Origin: Ruminococcus bromii
GTDB lineage: Bacteria; Bacillota; Clostridia; Oscillospirales; Acutalibacteraceae
DNA: 64,000 nucleotides
Assembly: GCF_002834225.1 (NCBI RefSeq)
Contig: NZ_NNSR01000032.1
Span: 1-64,000, forward strand
Direction of reading: 5' to 3'
Shown: positions 18,286 to 26,901 of the stretch, in pieces
Position numbering within the stretch: the stretch's first letter is position 1
Layout: each line of letters starts with the position of its first letter
Notes under the pieces: model-generated
Told to the model about the DNA's origin: nothing
Seen by the model: the letters and a program-made list of their open reading frames with translations, nothing else
The model's database searches: none
Position numbers and translations under genes: made by a program

Positions 18286-19125
18286 ATGGAATGTATTGAA
18301 CTTAACAACAAAATCAAAGTAACAGATGTGCATGACCTTAACCTTGCGCAGACTCTCGACTGCGGTCAGAGCTTTCGTTGGAAGCCGCAGGCTGACGGTT
18401 CATTCCACGGTGTTGCTTACGGCAAAAGCGTGAGCGTCAAACTTGACAAAACCGATATGTACATTGAAAATGCAACGGCTGACGATTTCAAGAATATTTG
18501 GTACAGCTACTTTGATTTTGCACTTGATTACAGAAAAATCCGTGAAGAAATCAGCACAATTCACCCCGTTCTGAACGAGGCGGCAAAGTATGCCCCCGGC
18601 ATAAGAATTTTGAGGCAAGAACCGTTTGAAACGCTCTGCACATTCATTATTTCGCAGAACAACAACATCAAGCGAATCAAGGGCATAGTTGAGCGTTTGT
18701 GCGAAAACTTCGGCACACGGCTTGCCGACGGAGAATATGCGTTTCCTACAGCGGAAACACTTGCCACGCTCTCGCCCGATGACCTTGCACCGCTCAGGGC
18801 AGGATTTCGCAACCGCTACATTATTGACGCGTCACAAAAGGTTTCAAGCGGTGATGTGAACCTTAACAGCTGTTTCACGCTTGATTATGAAGACGCAAGA
18901 ACAGAGCTTATGAAAATTACAGGAGTCGGCAAAAAGGTAGCCGACTGCACGCTTCTTTTCGGTATGCACAGAATTGAGGCTTTCCCGATTGATGTGTGGA
19001 TGAAGCGGGCAATGGAAAAGCTGTTCCCGAATATGAGCGGTGACGATTTCGGTCAGTACGCAGGCATCGCCCAACAGTATATTTTTCACTACAGCAGAAT
19101 GCACCCTGAGTTGTTTGAAAAATAA
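18286..19125 (+). CDS. ogg: 8-oxoguanine DNA glycosylase / AP lyase (OGG1-like)
   Basis: 279 residues from the ATG at 18286 behind GGCGGTG; an upstream in-frame ATG at 18247 has no ribosome site. It is a bifunctional helix-hairpin-helix glycosylase that removes oxidised guanine and nicks the abasic site. The N-terminal OGG domain carries LDCGQSFRWK. The HhH motif and catalytic lysine are in ITGVGKKVADC (Lys217). The catalytic aspartate is in FPIDVWMK (Asp236). There is no MutY-type iron-sulfur cluster. This eukaryotic-type OGG1 family is known in some Clostridia. Confidence 0.9.
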   Translation: MECIELNNKIKVTDVHDLNLAQTLDCGQSFRWKPQADGSFHGVAYGKSVSVKLDKTDMYIENATADDFKNIWYSYFDFALDYRKIREEISTIHPVLNEAAKYAPGIRILRQEPFETLCTFIISQNNNIKRIKGIVERLCENFGTRLADGEYAFPTAETLATLSPDDLAPLRAGFRNRYIIDASQKVSSGDVNLNSCFTLDYEDARTELMKITGVGKKVADCTLLFGMHRIEAFPIDVWMKRAMEKLFPNMSGDDFGQYAGIAQQYIFHYSRMHPELFEK

Positions 19126-19183
19126 AATACTGTTATCCGGCAAAGACCTTACAGTCAGGCATTAACTTTCATATAAAGCAAAA

Positions 19184-19217
19184 ATTGCATCAATGCCGTA
19201 TCGGGCATCAATGCAAT
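19184..19217. terminator. Bidirectional terminator between ogg and glmS
   Basis: ATTGCATCAATGCC faces GGCATCAATGCAAT with two mismatches, flanked by A5 on the left and T6 on the right. It can end both the plus-strand ogg transcript and the minus-strand glmS transcript. Confidence 0.7.
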
Positions 19218-19360
19218 TTTTTATCTGACTATAATCTCAAAAGAACTGCGGCGGCACAACGCCGACCGCAATTTTCAATTTTCAATTAAAAACAAGACTG
19301 CCGCTCGGGCAGCTCAGCCCTCACATTTTGCAGACTAACTTCCCGAACATAAAGCACCGT

Positions 19361-21190
19361 TTATTCTACAGTAACCGACTTAGCAAGGTTCTTTGGCTTA
19401 TCGGGATCAATACCTCTGTTGATTGATGTGTAATAAGCAAGAATCTGGAGCGGAACTACCGCTGTAATCGGCATAAGAAGCTCGTCTGTATGCGGAATTT
19501 CGATAACATAATCCGCAACACCGTCCTTGAGTTCTCTTGCACAGGCGTCTGTACAAACAAGAATAACCTTTGCGCCTCTTGACTTAACCTCAACAACATT
19601 GCTGATTGTCTTGGGGATAATACCTGTCTGAGTTGCAACGGCGATAACGGGAACATCCTCGTCAATAAGCGAAATTGTGCCGTGCTTTAACTCGCCTGCG
19701 GCATAGCTTTCTGAGTGAATGTACGAAACCTCTTTGAGCTTGAGCGAACCCTCCATTGAAAGGGCATAGTCAAGACCTCTGCCTATGTAAAGCAGGCTGT
19801 CGGTTGCAACAAGCTTTGTGGCAACGAACTTGCAGATTTCCTCGCAGTTGTCGATTACATACTGAACTGCCTCGGGCATTTTTGTTAGAGCCGAAACAAG
19901 TCGCTTGCACTCGGCTGTGCTGATTGTTTCCTTTGCAAGAGCAAGCTCAAAGGCAAAGAGATACATAACAGAAAGCTGTGTGATGTATGCCTTTGTTGAC
20001 GGAACGGAAATTTCGGGACCTGCGAGTGTGTAGATGAGCATATCCGCCTCACGGGCAATTGAACTGCCCTTTGCGTTTACGATTGCAAGAGTTTTTGCAC
20101 CTTTCTGCTTTGCAAGACGCATTGCGGCAAGACTGTCGGCTGTTTCGCCCGACTGTGAAATGATGATTACAAGGTCGCCCTCGCCTACAATCGGATTTCT
20201 GTAACGGAACTCGGACGCAATGTCAACATTTACGGAAACTCTTGCGAGATCCTCAATAACATACTTGCCGACCATACCTGCGTGCATGGCAGTACCGCAG
20301 GCAACAATTGTGATATTTTTGAAATCCTTGATTGTTTCCGTTGTGATGCCGCATTCCTCAAGAAACGGAAGTCCCTCTTTGATTCTCGGCATAATCGTTG
20401 TTCTGATAGCCTCGGGCTGTTCGTTGATTTCCTTAATCATAAAGTGCGGATAACCGCCCTTTTCGGCAGCCTCCATATCCCAGTCGGCTGTCTGAAGTTC
20501 CTTTTCAATCGGATCAAGGTGTTCGTCAACGAACGAAACACCGTCAGGTGAAAGTGTTACGATTTCATCATGGTCAAGAAGATAATAATCCCTTGTGTAC
20601 TGAAGAATTGCAGGAACATCGGACGCAATAAAGCACTCACCCTCTGCAACGCCTACGATAAGAGGACTTTCACGGCGAACCGCAAAAACTCTGTCGGAGA
20701 AATCCTTGAACATAATTCCGAGTGCAAACGAACCCTTAAGCTCAGCCATTACACTGTCGATTGTTTCAAGCGGATTTCCGTTGTATTTATAGTCGAGGAG
20801 CTGAGCAACAACCTCTGTATCTGTGTCGCTTAAAAAAGTTCTTCCCTTTGAGATGAGGAAGTCTTTAAGCTCCATATAGTTTTCAATAATACCGTTGTGA
20901 ACGATTGTAACCCTTGCACCGCTGTGTGGATGTGAGTTTACATCCGAAGGCTCGCCGTGGGTTGCCCAACGGGTGTGACCTATGCCGACATGACCTTTCG
21001 GAGTGCCGACCTCTGCAAGCTTATCCTTTAAGTCCTGAAGCTTACCCTTGGTCTTTACGGTCTTGATTTCTCCGTTGTCAAAAACCGCAATACCTGCCGA
21101 GTCATAGCCTCTGTATTCAAGCTTTGTGAGAGCATTAACAAGCACCTCACTGCAATCCTTAGGTCCTACATAACCTACAATACCGCACAT
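19361..21190 (-). CDS. glmS: Glutamine-fructose-6-phosphate aminotransferase (isomerising)
   Basis: A 609-residue full-length GlmS that makes glucosamine-6-phosphate from fructose-6-phosphate and glutamine, feeding UDP-GlcNAc and cell-wall synthesis. The N-terminal Ntn glutaminase starts MCGIVGYVG with nucleophile Cys2. Two SIS domains follow (IVACGTAMHAG, IIISQSGETADSL, YIGRGLDYALSMEGSLKLKEVSYIHSE), and the protein ends DKPKNLAKSVTVE as in the family. The gap to the upstream gene is only 18 bases, so there is no room for a glmS ribozyme. It is cotranscribed with a UDP-sugar dehydratase/epimerase, linking GlcNAc supply to surface glycan synthesis. Confidence 0.97.
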   Translation of the reverse strand: MCGIVGYVGPKDCSEVLVNALTKLEYRGYDSAGIAVFDNGEIKTVKTKGKLQDLKDKLAEVGTPKGHVGIGHTRWATHGEPSDVNSHPHSGARVTIVHNGIIENYMELKDFLISKGRTFLSDTDTEVVAQLLDYKYNGNPLETIDSVMAELKGSFALGIMFKDFSDRVFAVRRESPLIVGVAEGECFIASDVPAILQYTRDYYLLDHDEIVTLSPDGVSFVDEHLDPIEKELQTADWDMEAAEKGGYPHFMIKEINEQPEAIRTTIMPRIKEGLPFLEECGITTETIKDFKNITIVACGTAMHAGMVGKYVIEDLARVSVNVDIASEFRYRNPIVGEGDLVIIISQSGETADSLAAMRLAKQKGAKTLAIVNAKGSSIAREADMLIYTLAGPEISVPSTKAYITQLSVMYLFAFELALAKETISTAECKRLVSALTKMPEAVQYVIDNCEEICKFVATKLVATDSLLYIGRGLDYALSMEGSLKLKEVSYIHSESYAAGELKHGTISLIDEDVPVIAVATQTGIIPKTISNVVEVKSRGAKVILVCTDACARELKDGVADYVIEIPHTDELLMPITAVVPLQILAYYTSINRGIDPDKPKNLAKSVTVE

Positions 21191-21208
21191 AAAATTTCTC
21201 CTTTTCGG

Positions 21209-23086
21209 TTAATCATTGACCTTGTGGCAAAAAGTAGGTACAAGTTCTGCCAAAAGTTCAACTGTCTTTTCACTGTCATTGTTTTCTGCGGTCTTTTTGA
21301 GAACCTCAAGCTTTGACAGCATATCTGTTTCGTCTATTTTAATTTGATTTCCTATGAAAATTTTCTTGTTCTGTGTTGACTTAAGACCTTCTTCGTCCAT
21401 AAGAAGCTCCTCAAAAAGCTTTTCACCCGGACGAAGTCCCGTGAAAATAATCGGAACATCTTTGTACGGAACCTTACCGTACATTCTGATAAGGTTCTCG
21501 GCAAGGGTTGTAATCTTGACGGGAGCACCCATATCAAGAACAAAAATCTCACCGCCCTTTGCCATTGCACCTGCCTCAAGAACAAGCGAAACAGCCTCGG
21601 GAATAGTCATAAAATATCTGATAATATCGGGATGTGTTACGGTAACGGGTGCACCGTTTTCAATCTGACGGCGAAACAGCGGAATAACCGAGCCGTTTGA
21701 GCCGAGAACATTACCGAATCTTGTTGTTACAAATTCGGTATCGGTGCTGTGCTGCGCCTTGTACTGAATAATCATCTCGCACGCACGCTTTGTTGCGCCC
21801 ATAACATTTGTCGGATTAACAGCCTTGTCGGTTGAAATCATAACAAACTTCTTTGCCTTGTACTTTTCTGCAAGGGTTGCAACATTGAATGTGCCGAAGA
21901 TGTTGTTCTTTACAGCCTCCTCGGGAACGGTTTCCATAAGCGGAACATGCTTGTGAGCGGCAGCGTGGAATACGAGTTCGGGGCGATATGTCTTGAAGAT
22001 AAGCTCCATTTTGTCGTAATCACGAACCGATGAAATAAGCGTTACAAGGTTGAGCTTTGTGCCGTATTCAAGCACAAGCTCCTGCTGAATATCATATGCG
22101 TTGTTTTCGTAGATATCAACAATGATGATTTGTTTCGGATTATTCTTTGCAATCTGTCTTACAAGCTCACTGCCGATTGAACCGCCGCCGCCTGTAACAA
22201 GGCAGACCTTTCCGTTGATAAGGTCATGAATCTCCTTGCGGTCAAACTCAATCGGTTTTCTGCCGAGAAGATCCTCAATCTTGATTTCCTTTGCCTGTGA
22301 AATAAGCTGTGTATGCCCGTCATCAAACAAAAGCTCGCCGAGATAAGGGATAATCTTGATTTTGCACTCTGTTGCGGAACAGTAGTCAAGAATCTTCCTC
22401 TTCTCTTCTTCCTCACATGACGGAATTGCAACTATAATATTGTCTATGCGGTATTCATCACATATTTTAACAATTTCGGGACAGGTTCCGACAACGGGGA
22501 TTCCTTCGATTTTCTGATTCAGCTTTTTCAAATCATCATCGACAAAGCATACCGGAATAATATTTTTTGACGGGTTATTAACATCATTCTGCTCATTCGC
22601 ATTGTGAATTTCACGGATAATCATTCTGCCGGCATTGCCTGCGCCCACAATAAGTGTACGCTCTCCGCCCTCTGCCCTTCCTGCCTCGGTAAGGTCAAGA
22701 AAAGCCTTTCTGAAAACAAAACGGAATGCAAGAATTCCGACAAGGGCTATTGCGAAATATACTATACAAAAAATCTTTCTCTGCGGAATCTGCAAAAACA
22801 ACGAGATTACAAAGCCGAGCGTAAACCCCGAAAAAACGGCAATTCCGCACACCATATAGTCCTTTGCGTTAAAGTATCGCCACAATTTTGAATATGTTCC
22901 GCTTATATAAAGTGTAAACAGACACATTACAAGGTTGATAACGATGTAACTCAACAGTCCTTTGCTTGCAACAGTGCCTATGTAACCGACAAGTGAGAGA
23001 ATGTAATTTGCAAGAATACCGCTGACAACGATAATAAACACATCTGCGAGAGCCAGAAACATCTTACGCAAATTAATCTTCTTCAT
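21209..23086 (-). CDS. Membrane-bound CapD/FlaA1-like nucleotide-sugar dehydratase/epimerase
   Basis: A 625-residue polysaccharide biosynthesis protein. Four membrane helices occupy about residues 10-115. A CoA-binding-like Rossmann domain (LIVGAGNAGRMIIREI) follows, then an extended SDR domain with the NAD motif LVTGGGGSIGSELV (about residue 295) and the catalytic region ISTDKAVNPTNVMGATKRACE. This is the PglF/CapD layout; characterised members are UDP-GlcNAc 4,6-dehydratases that start synthesis of rare amino sugars for capsules or glycoproteins. It is the first gene of the operon with glmS and has a perfect promoter. Confidence 0.9.
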   Translation of the reverse strand: MKKINLRKMFLALADVFIIVVSGILANYILSLVGYIGTVASKGLLSYIVINLVMCLFTLYISGTYSKLWRYFNAKDYMVCGIAVFSGFTLGFVISLFLQIPQRKIFCIVYFAIALVGILAFRFVFRKAFLDLTEAGRAEGGERTLIVGAGNAGRMIIREIHNANEQNDVNNPSKNIIPVCFVDDDLKKLNQKIEGIPVVGTCPEIVKICDEYRIDNIIVAIPSCEEEEKRKILDYCSATECKIKIIPYLGELLFDDGHTQLISQAKEIKIEDLLGRKPIEFDRKEIHDLINGKVCLVTGGGGSIGSELVRQIAKNNPKQIIIVDIYENNAYDIQQELVLEYGTKLNLVTLISSVRDYDKMELIFKTYRPELVFHAAAHKHVPLMETVPEEAVKNNIFGTFNVATLAEKYKAKKFVMISTDKAVNPTNVMGATKRACEMIIQYKAQHSTDTEFVTTRFGNVLGSNGSVIPLFRRQIENGAPVTVTHPDIIRYFMTIPEAVSLVLEAGAMAKGGEIFVLDMGAPVKITTLAENLIRMYGKVPYKDVPIIFTGLRPGEKLFEELLMDEEGLKSTQNKKIFIGNQIKIDETDMLSKLEVLKKTAENNDSEKTVELLAELVPTFCHKVND

Positions 23087-23153
23087 AACCCATACCTCTT
23101 CTGTTTAACTTTGTGTAAATTTCCCGAGTAACATATAAATACAATTATGATTC

Positions 23154-23182
23154 ATTATACAACAGTGCAAAAGGAATGTCAA
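23154..23182 (-). promoter_or_regulatory. Promoter of the capD-like/glmS operon
   Basis: Minus-strand TTGACA (23182-23177) and TATAAT (23159-23154), both exact, 17-base spacer, 67 bases before the start codon. Confidence 0.8.
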
Positions 23183-23267
23183 ACAAAGCAATTCCTAAAT
23201 CAATTTAAAATCCCGACAACCGAAGCACAAGGAACAGTAATAATCAGACTTGTTCGACACACATTTG

Positions 23268-23296
23268 TTGACAACCGCACAAAACGAGCCTAAAAT
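23268..23296 (+). promoter_or_regulatory. Promoter of the metallophosphoesterase gene
   Basis: TTGACA (23268-23273) and TAAAAT (23291-23296) with a 17-base spacer, 31 bases before the start codon. Confidence 0.75.
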
Positions 23297-23327
23297 AATA
23301 CCATACTTAATATGGGCGGTAAATTAA

Positions 23328-24173
23328 ATGAAAAAGTTTTTTATAATTATCGGAGCAATAATACTTGTGCTGTTTGTGGCTCTCGTAATATGGGGCGTTT
23401 ACTGTGACAACACAATTGCAATCACAAATTACAGCGTAAACAACACAAAGAACGACGCAAAGCTGAAATTTGTTGTCATCACGGATTTGCACAACAAGGA
23501 ATACGGAGAAAAGAACGCAGACCTTGCAGAGCTTGTAAAGGAACAGAATCCCGATTTTATCGCGGTTTGCGGAGATATGGTCAACCGTAGCGATCCCGAC
23601 ACAACGAAGATGAAGGATGTGCTGAAAAAGCTTGCGGATATTGCGCCCACATACTGCTGTCTTGGCAACCATGAGCGTGACAATGCCGCCGAATTTGGCA
23701 CAGACTTTAAAAGTGAGATTGACTCAACAGGCGCCGTATTGCTTGACGATGAATATATAAAATTCACCAAAAACGGCAAGAGTGTGCTTATCGGCGGAAT
23801 GAGCGATTACCCTTATTATGAATTCTACACTCCCGAGGACGATGTTCCTTCAAGAACACTTTGGGAAGAATTTGCCGAAAAGGCAAAGGATAATTTTACG
23901 ATTCTTCTGCACCACCAGCCCGAATACATTGCCGAGGATGCAAAAAAGACCGACATAGATTTAATCGTCTGCGGTCACACCCACGGCGGACAGATTCAAC
24001 TGCCGTTCATCGGCGGAGTAATCGCTCCGAATCAGGGCCTTTTTCCGAAATATGACAAAGGCGAATTTGACCTTGACGGCACAAAAATGATTGTCTGCGC
24101 AGGTCTGAGCAACACCGTATTCATCCCCAGAATCAATAATCAGGTTGAAATAGGAGTAATAAACATAAGTTAA
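23328..24173 (+). CDS. Membrane-anchored metallophosphoesterase (YkuE-like)
   Basis: A 281-residue calcineurin-like phosphoesterase. An N-terminal hydrophobic anchor (FFIIIGAIILVLFVALVIWGV) places the enzyme outside the membrane. The dinuclear metal motifs are all present: VVITDLHN, AVCGDMVNRSD, LGNHERD, LLHHQPE and VCGHTHGGQ. The YkuE subgroup hydrolyses phosphodiester or lipid-linked phosphate substrates. The gene is single and has its own promoter. Confidence 0.88.
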   Translation: MKKFFIIIGAIILVLFVALVIWGVYCDNTIAITNYSVNNTKNDAKLKFVVITDLHNKEYGEKNADLAELVKEQNPDFIAVCGDMVNRSDPDTTKMKDVLKKLADIAPTYCCLGNHERDNAAEFGTDFKSEIDSTGAVLLDDEYIKFTKNGKSVLIGGMSDYPYYEFYTPEDDVPSRTLWEEFAEKAKDNFTILLHHQPEYIAEDAKKTDIDLIVCGHTHGGQIQLPFIGGVIAPNQGLFPKYDKGEFDLDGTKMIVCAGLSNTVFIPRINNQVEIGVINIS

Positions 24174-24308
24174 GGAGATTCAATGTATGACTGCAAAAAA
24201 CGGCGGAGTTTTTTAATTGATTTTATAAATGCTGCAAATGGCGTTTTCTCCGGTTTGAAATCATACGCACCGTCTTTTGCCCGTTTCTCTTGTACGGCTT
24301 TTCTTCAT
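24170..24308 (-). pseudogene. Frameshifted 45-codon small gene of unknown function
   Basis: On the minus strand an AAGGAG site lies nine bases before an ATG at 24308. The frame opens as MKKS and soon stops. Removing one A from the AAAA run in codons 3-4 gives one continuous frame: MKKAVQEKRAKDGAYDF, then KPEKTPFAAFIKSIKKL, then RRFLQSYIESP and a stop at 24170. The product would be a small basic protein. The stop overlaps the stop region of the convergent phosphoesterase gene. The good ribosome site and protein-like composition argue for a once-real gene; either a true frameshift or a homopolymer error is possible. Family unknown. Confidence 0.4.
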
Positions 24309-24392
24309 TATGAATTTCTCCTTTTCCCGATTTGAACCTGAGCTTTTTCTGCCGCAGGTTTAGATTTTACAGCTTTTTTGACACAAAAACAT

Positions 24393-24444
24393 CCCCTTAA
24401 AGCGTCCTTGAAATTTTATCTTTTCAAGCGTCTGCTTTAAGGGG
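24393..24444 (-). terminator. Terminator of the iscS-thiI-sortase operon
   Basis: CCCCTTAAAGC pairs perfectly with GCTTTAAGGGG, with a second inner stem TTGAAA / TTTCAA. On the minus strand the hairpin is followed by a TTTTTG run. It is the main content of the gap between 24309 and 24494. Confidence 0.8.
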
Positions 24445-24494
24445 ATTATATCGTTTTACTTAGCTTTTTAACTGTTCACTTTTCACTGTCAGCC

Positions 24495-24914
24495 TTAATA
24501 CTGCTGCATTACCGAGTTTGCCATAATATACTTCTTAAGCGGACCGTGCATAATCTCTTCAATCTGAGCGGGTTCGTCGGGCAGAAGAACAAGCAGCTGG
24601 TTTGCGGCTCTGATGACATAACCGTCGTCACCGTATTCATTTTTCAGCTTTTTGCAGTCATTAACAGGGGTTTCGCACAATGCACGCGAGATTATGCTCT
24701 TTATCCCCTTTTCATCGTCAAATCCGAGTCCGCCGACAACAAACACGACATTCAGCTTTTTAAAAGCGTCTGTAAGCTCGACCCCGAGTTGTTCGGAATC
24801 GGTTGCAAAACAGGTTTTGACAAGCTCAAGATCAAGCTCCGAAAAGGACTTTTGCAAAGCTCTTTCGCAAAACGAGGTTTTGCGAGCAGCGAAAAAAACA
24901 AGCCTGCAATTCAT
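24495..24914 (-). CDS. Small protein resembling a degenerate MoaB/CinA-type domain
   Basis: 139 residues; GGAGG seven bases before the ATG. The pattern of short strands and helices, with VVFVVGGLGFDDEKGIKSIISRAL and later LLVLLPDEPAQIEEIMHGPLKKYI, recalls the molybdopterin-binding fold of MoaB/MogA and the CinA N-terminal domain. In those families the GGTG loop and a PG(x)P loop bind the cofactor; here they read GGLG and LPDEP, so cofactor binding is doubtful. It begins 11 bases after the sortase gene, whose N-terminal domain has a similar look, so the two probably work together. Assignment by fold pattern only. Confidence 0.5.
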   Translation of the reverse strand: MNCRLVFFAARKTSFCERALQKSFSELDLELVKTCFATDSEQLGVELTDAFKKLNVVFVVGGLGFDDEKGIKSIISRALCETPVNDCKKLKNEYGDDGYVIRAANQLLVLLPDEPAQIEEIMHGPLKKYIMANSVMQQY

Positions 24915-24925
24915 TTTCCGTCCTC

Positions 24926-26878
24926 CTACTGTGCGTTTGCGTATTCGGGTTTCAGCGTTGCCTTAAATTTCGGTGCAATGCTCAAATTAGCCGTTACCTT
25001 TGTATAGTCATAGGTAGTATCCCAACCCTCAAAAGTATAATCGTAATACTCATCACTCGGTTTTTTCGGTATGGTCTTAGGCACAACCGCCGACTTTCCG
25101 TACTCAACCTTTTGCTTTGACAATACAGAACCGTCATAGTTAATGAAGGTTACATTGCAATAAACCTTTGCCTGAGTTGTAGGCTGTGGCTTCTTTGTTA
25201 CAGTCTGACCCTTTTTGTCGGTTGCGGTTGTTGACTCCGTTGTTTTCGGAGTTACTTTCTGATTTTTAAAGCCGTAGTCTCCGTCATACCAAGTAATCTG
25301 ACCCTTTTTGTAGGCTGTGTCAAAGTCTGTAACAGTCGGTCTTGTACCGCCGTAGGATGAATAATAAACCTGCGGCCATACAGCATTCTTGTTGAGAGAT
25401 GCCTTTTTTACATCAACCTTTGTTGATTCACCTGCTCTCACCTTTCTTGCAACAATTACTGTTCTGAAATTTGTGAACTCATACGAACAGGTTGAAAGCG
25501 TAACAAGCTCATCATCCTCATTTACATCAACAGGACAGTTAAACAGCGAACGAATACGAACATTGTAGACATAGTTCATAAAATCCTTGTCATTTTCAAA
25601 GTCGCTTATCATATAGTTGAAGAACTCGCCGTGTGCGGTAAGAGTGTTTGTCTTGAACACAGAGATAATCTTATAAGTACCCTTGCCCTTTGGGGTGTCA
25701 AAACGGAAGGTCGGAACTTCTTTGTAGAAATCGAGATCCCCTGTTGTTCCGCCGAACTTCATAAGATCACCGAACATTGAACCGTCCTGAATGTGGTGAG
25801 AGTGAAGAACAAGGTTCTTGCCGTCTGTACCCTTTGTTGAACGGTAGTCAACAAACACACTGCCAAAACCGTCCCACTCATTCTTGTAGTTGTGGTTAAG
25901 GTAATACTGTTGCGGTGTGCTGTCTGCCTTATGCCACAAAACAGGGTAGTCAATGTGGGTGTCCTTCATCTGAATCCAACCGACAATTTCATCGTTGATT
26001 TTCAAAAGCTTATCCCAGTTGATTGTATCGTCCTTTTTCTTTGCAGGGGTTGTGTCGGAGTCATCGACACTGTGAGCAATTCGCTGAATTTCTCCGTTAA
26101 GCTCGGCATTTCTCAGGCTGAGGTAAATCATATTGTAGAACAACAGCGAAAGCGCCGTAAGGAACACAAGGAACGAAACCATTACAACACATTTTCGTGT
26201 AACCTCCTTTGCTCCGTCACCGCGCAAAGGAATATAGTTGTTGACAAAGCCTGTTTTTGCAGGTACAAATTCCTGATTGCTGAAACCGTTCGGATAATCC
26301 TCCTGCGAATTTTCAAAATTAGACCTCGTGCGGATACAAGCAAGGCACACCATATCCTCGGGATTTTCGCCTGCAAGCGATGATTTCGGAAGAACTGCAA
26401 CCTGAATACCACGGTACATAAAACAGTAGCCGCGATAACCGCTGCCCATATCCTTAAGACTGAAAACTCTTGACTTTTTGCGGAACATTCTGTACTTGTC
26501 CTTGAGCTGTTCCATCTCTTCCTTGTCTGCCTTACGCTTTTTGGCATTGAGAAAATCAAGATTTCTCTTTCGCCAATAGTCCTTCGGCACGGGAGTATTC
26601 TCATACTTCTCGGATGCCGCAACAACCTCGGCAAACTTTTTGCGGAACGATGTGCTGTCCTTTGTTGTAAGAGCCTCTGCAATCACAACCTGATCAGGCG
26701 CTTTTTCGCTTTTCGCAAGCTCATTAAGTGCAGAAATAATTTTAGAATATGAAGGTGAAACGCTTTTTACTTTGGTTACGGAAAAGCCGTTTTGTTCAAG
26801 CTTTTTTGCAATTTCACCGCTTGTTTGAGAAAGGTCAGCGGAATTTTTGCCCGTTAAGGAAAAAATCTCAACATCCAT
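24926..26878 (-). CDS. Class B-like sortase with extra N-terminal cytoplasmic and C-terminal repeat domains
   Basis: A 650-residue atypical sortase, more than twice the usual length. Residues 1-170 form a cytoplasmic domain recalling the MoaB/CinA fold (GEIAKKLEQNGFSVTKVKSV, later YRGIQVAVLPKSS). One membrane helix lies at 229-252. The sortase domain spans about 285-480: WIQMKDTHIDYPVLW, catalytic His361 in SHHIQDGSMFG, Cys464 in TLSTCSYEF, and Arg472 in NFRTVIVARK. It should cut a sorting signal and join surface proteins to the wall. A Thr/Lys linker and a final Flg_new/InlB-like repeat (VTFINYDGSVLSKQKV...FEGWD) extend outside. It lies in an operon with iscS and thiI upstream and a small MoaB-like gene downstream. 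No substrate with a clear sorting signal lies next to it. Confidence 0.85.
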   Translation of the reverse strand: MDVEIFSLTGKNSADLSQTSGEIAKKLEQNGFSVTKVKSVSPSYSKIISALNELAKSEKAPDQVVIAEALTTKDSTSFRKKFAEVVAASEKYENTPVPKDYWRKRNLDFLNAKKRKADKEEMEQLKDKYRMFRKKSRVFSLKDMGSGYRGYCFMYRGIQVAVLPKSSLAGENPEDMVCLACIRTRSNFENSQEDYPNGFSNQEFVPAKTGFVNNYIPLRGDGAKEVTRKCVVMVSFLVFLTALSLLFYNMIYLSLRNAELNGEIQRIAHSVDDSDTTPAKKKDDTINWDKLLKINDEIVGWIQMKDTHIDYPVLWHKADSTPQQYYLNHNYKNEWDGFGSVFVDYRSTKGTDGKNLVLHSHHIQDGSMFGDLMKFGGTTGDLDFYKEVPTFRFDTPKGKGTYKIISVFKTNTLTAHGEFFNYMISDFENDKDFMNYVYNVRIRSLFNCPVDVNEDDELVTLSTCSYEFTNFRTVIVARKVRAGESTKVDVKKASLNKNAVWPQVYYSSYGGTRPTVTDFDTAYKKGQITWYDGDYGFKNQKVTPKTTESTTATDKKGQTVTKKPQPTTQAKVYCNVTFINYDGSVLSKQKVEYGKSAVVPKTIPKKPSDEYYDYTFEGWDTTYDYTKVTANLSIAPKFKATLKPEYANAQ

Positions 26879-26901
26879 GTCAATTCCCCTTTCAATCAGT
26901 T

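Noticed and set aside
21191-21208. glmS ribozyme before glmS
   Set aside because: Only 18 bases separate glmS from the upstream gene, too short for the ribozyme, and the upstream coding frame shows no such core.
24183-24335. 50-codon plus-strand reading frame with a good AAGGAG site
   Set aside because: Its translation is not protein-like (many Phe, Leu and Cys without pattern), and it overlaps the better minus-strand small gene and its ribosome site in antisense.
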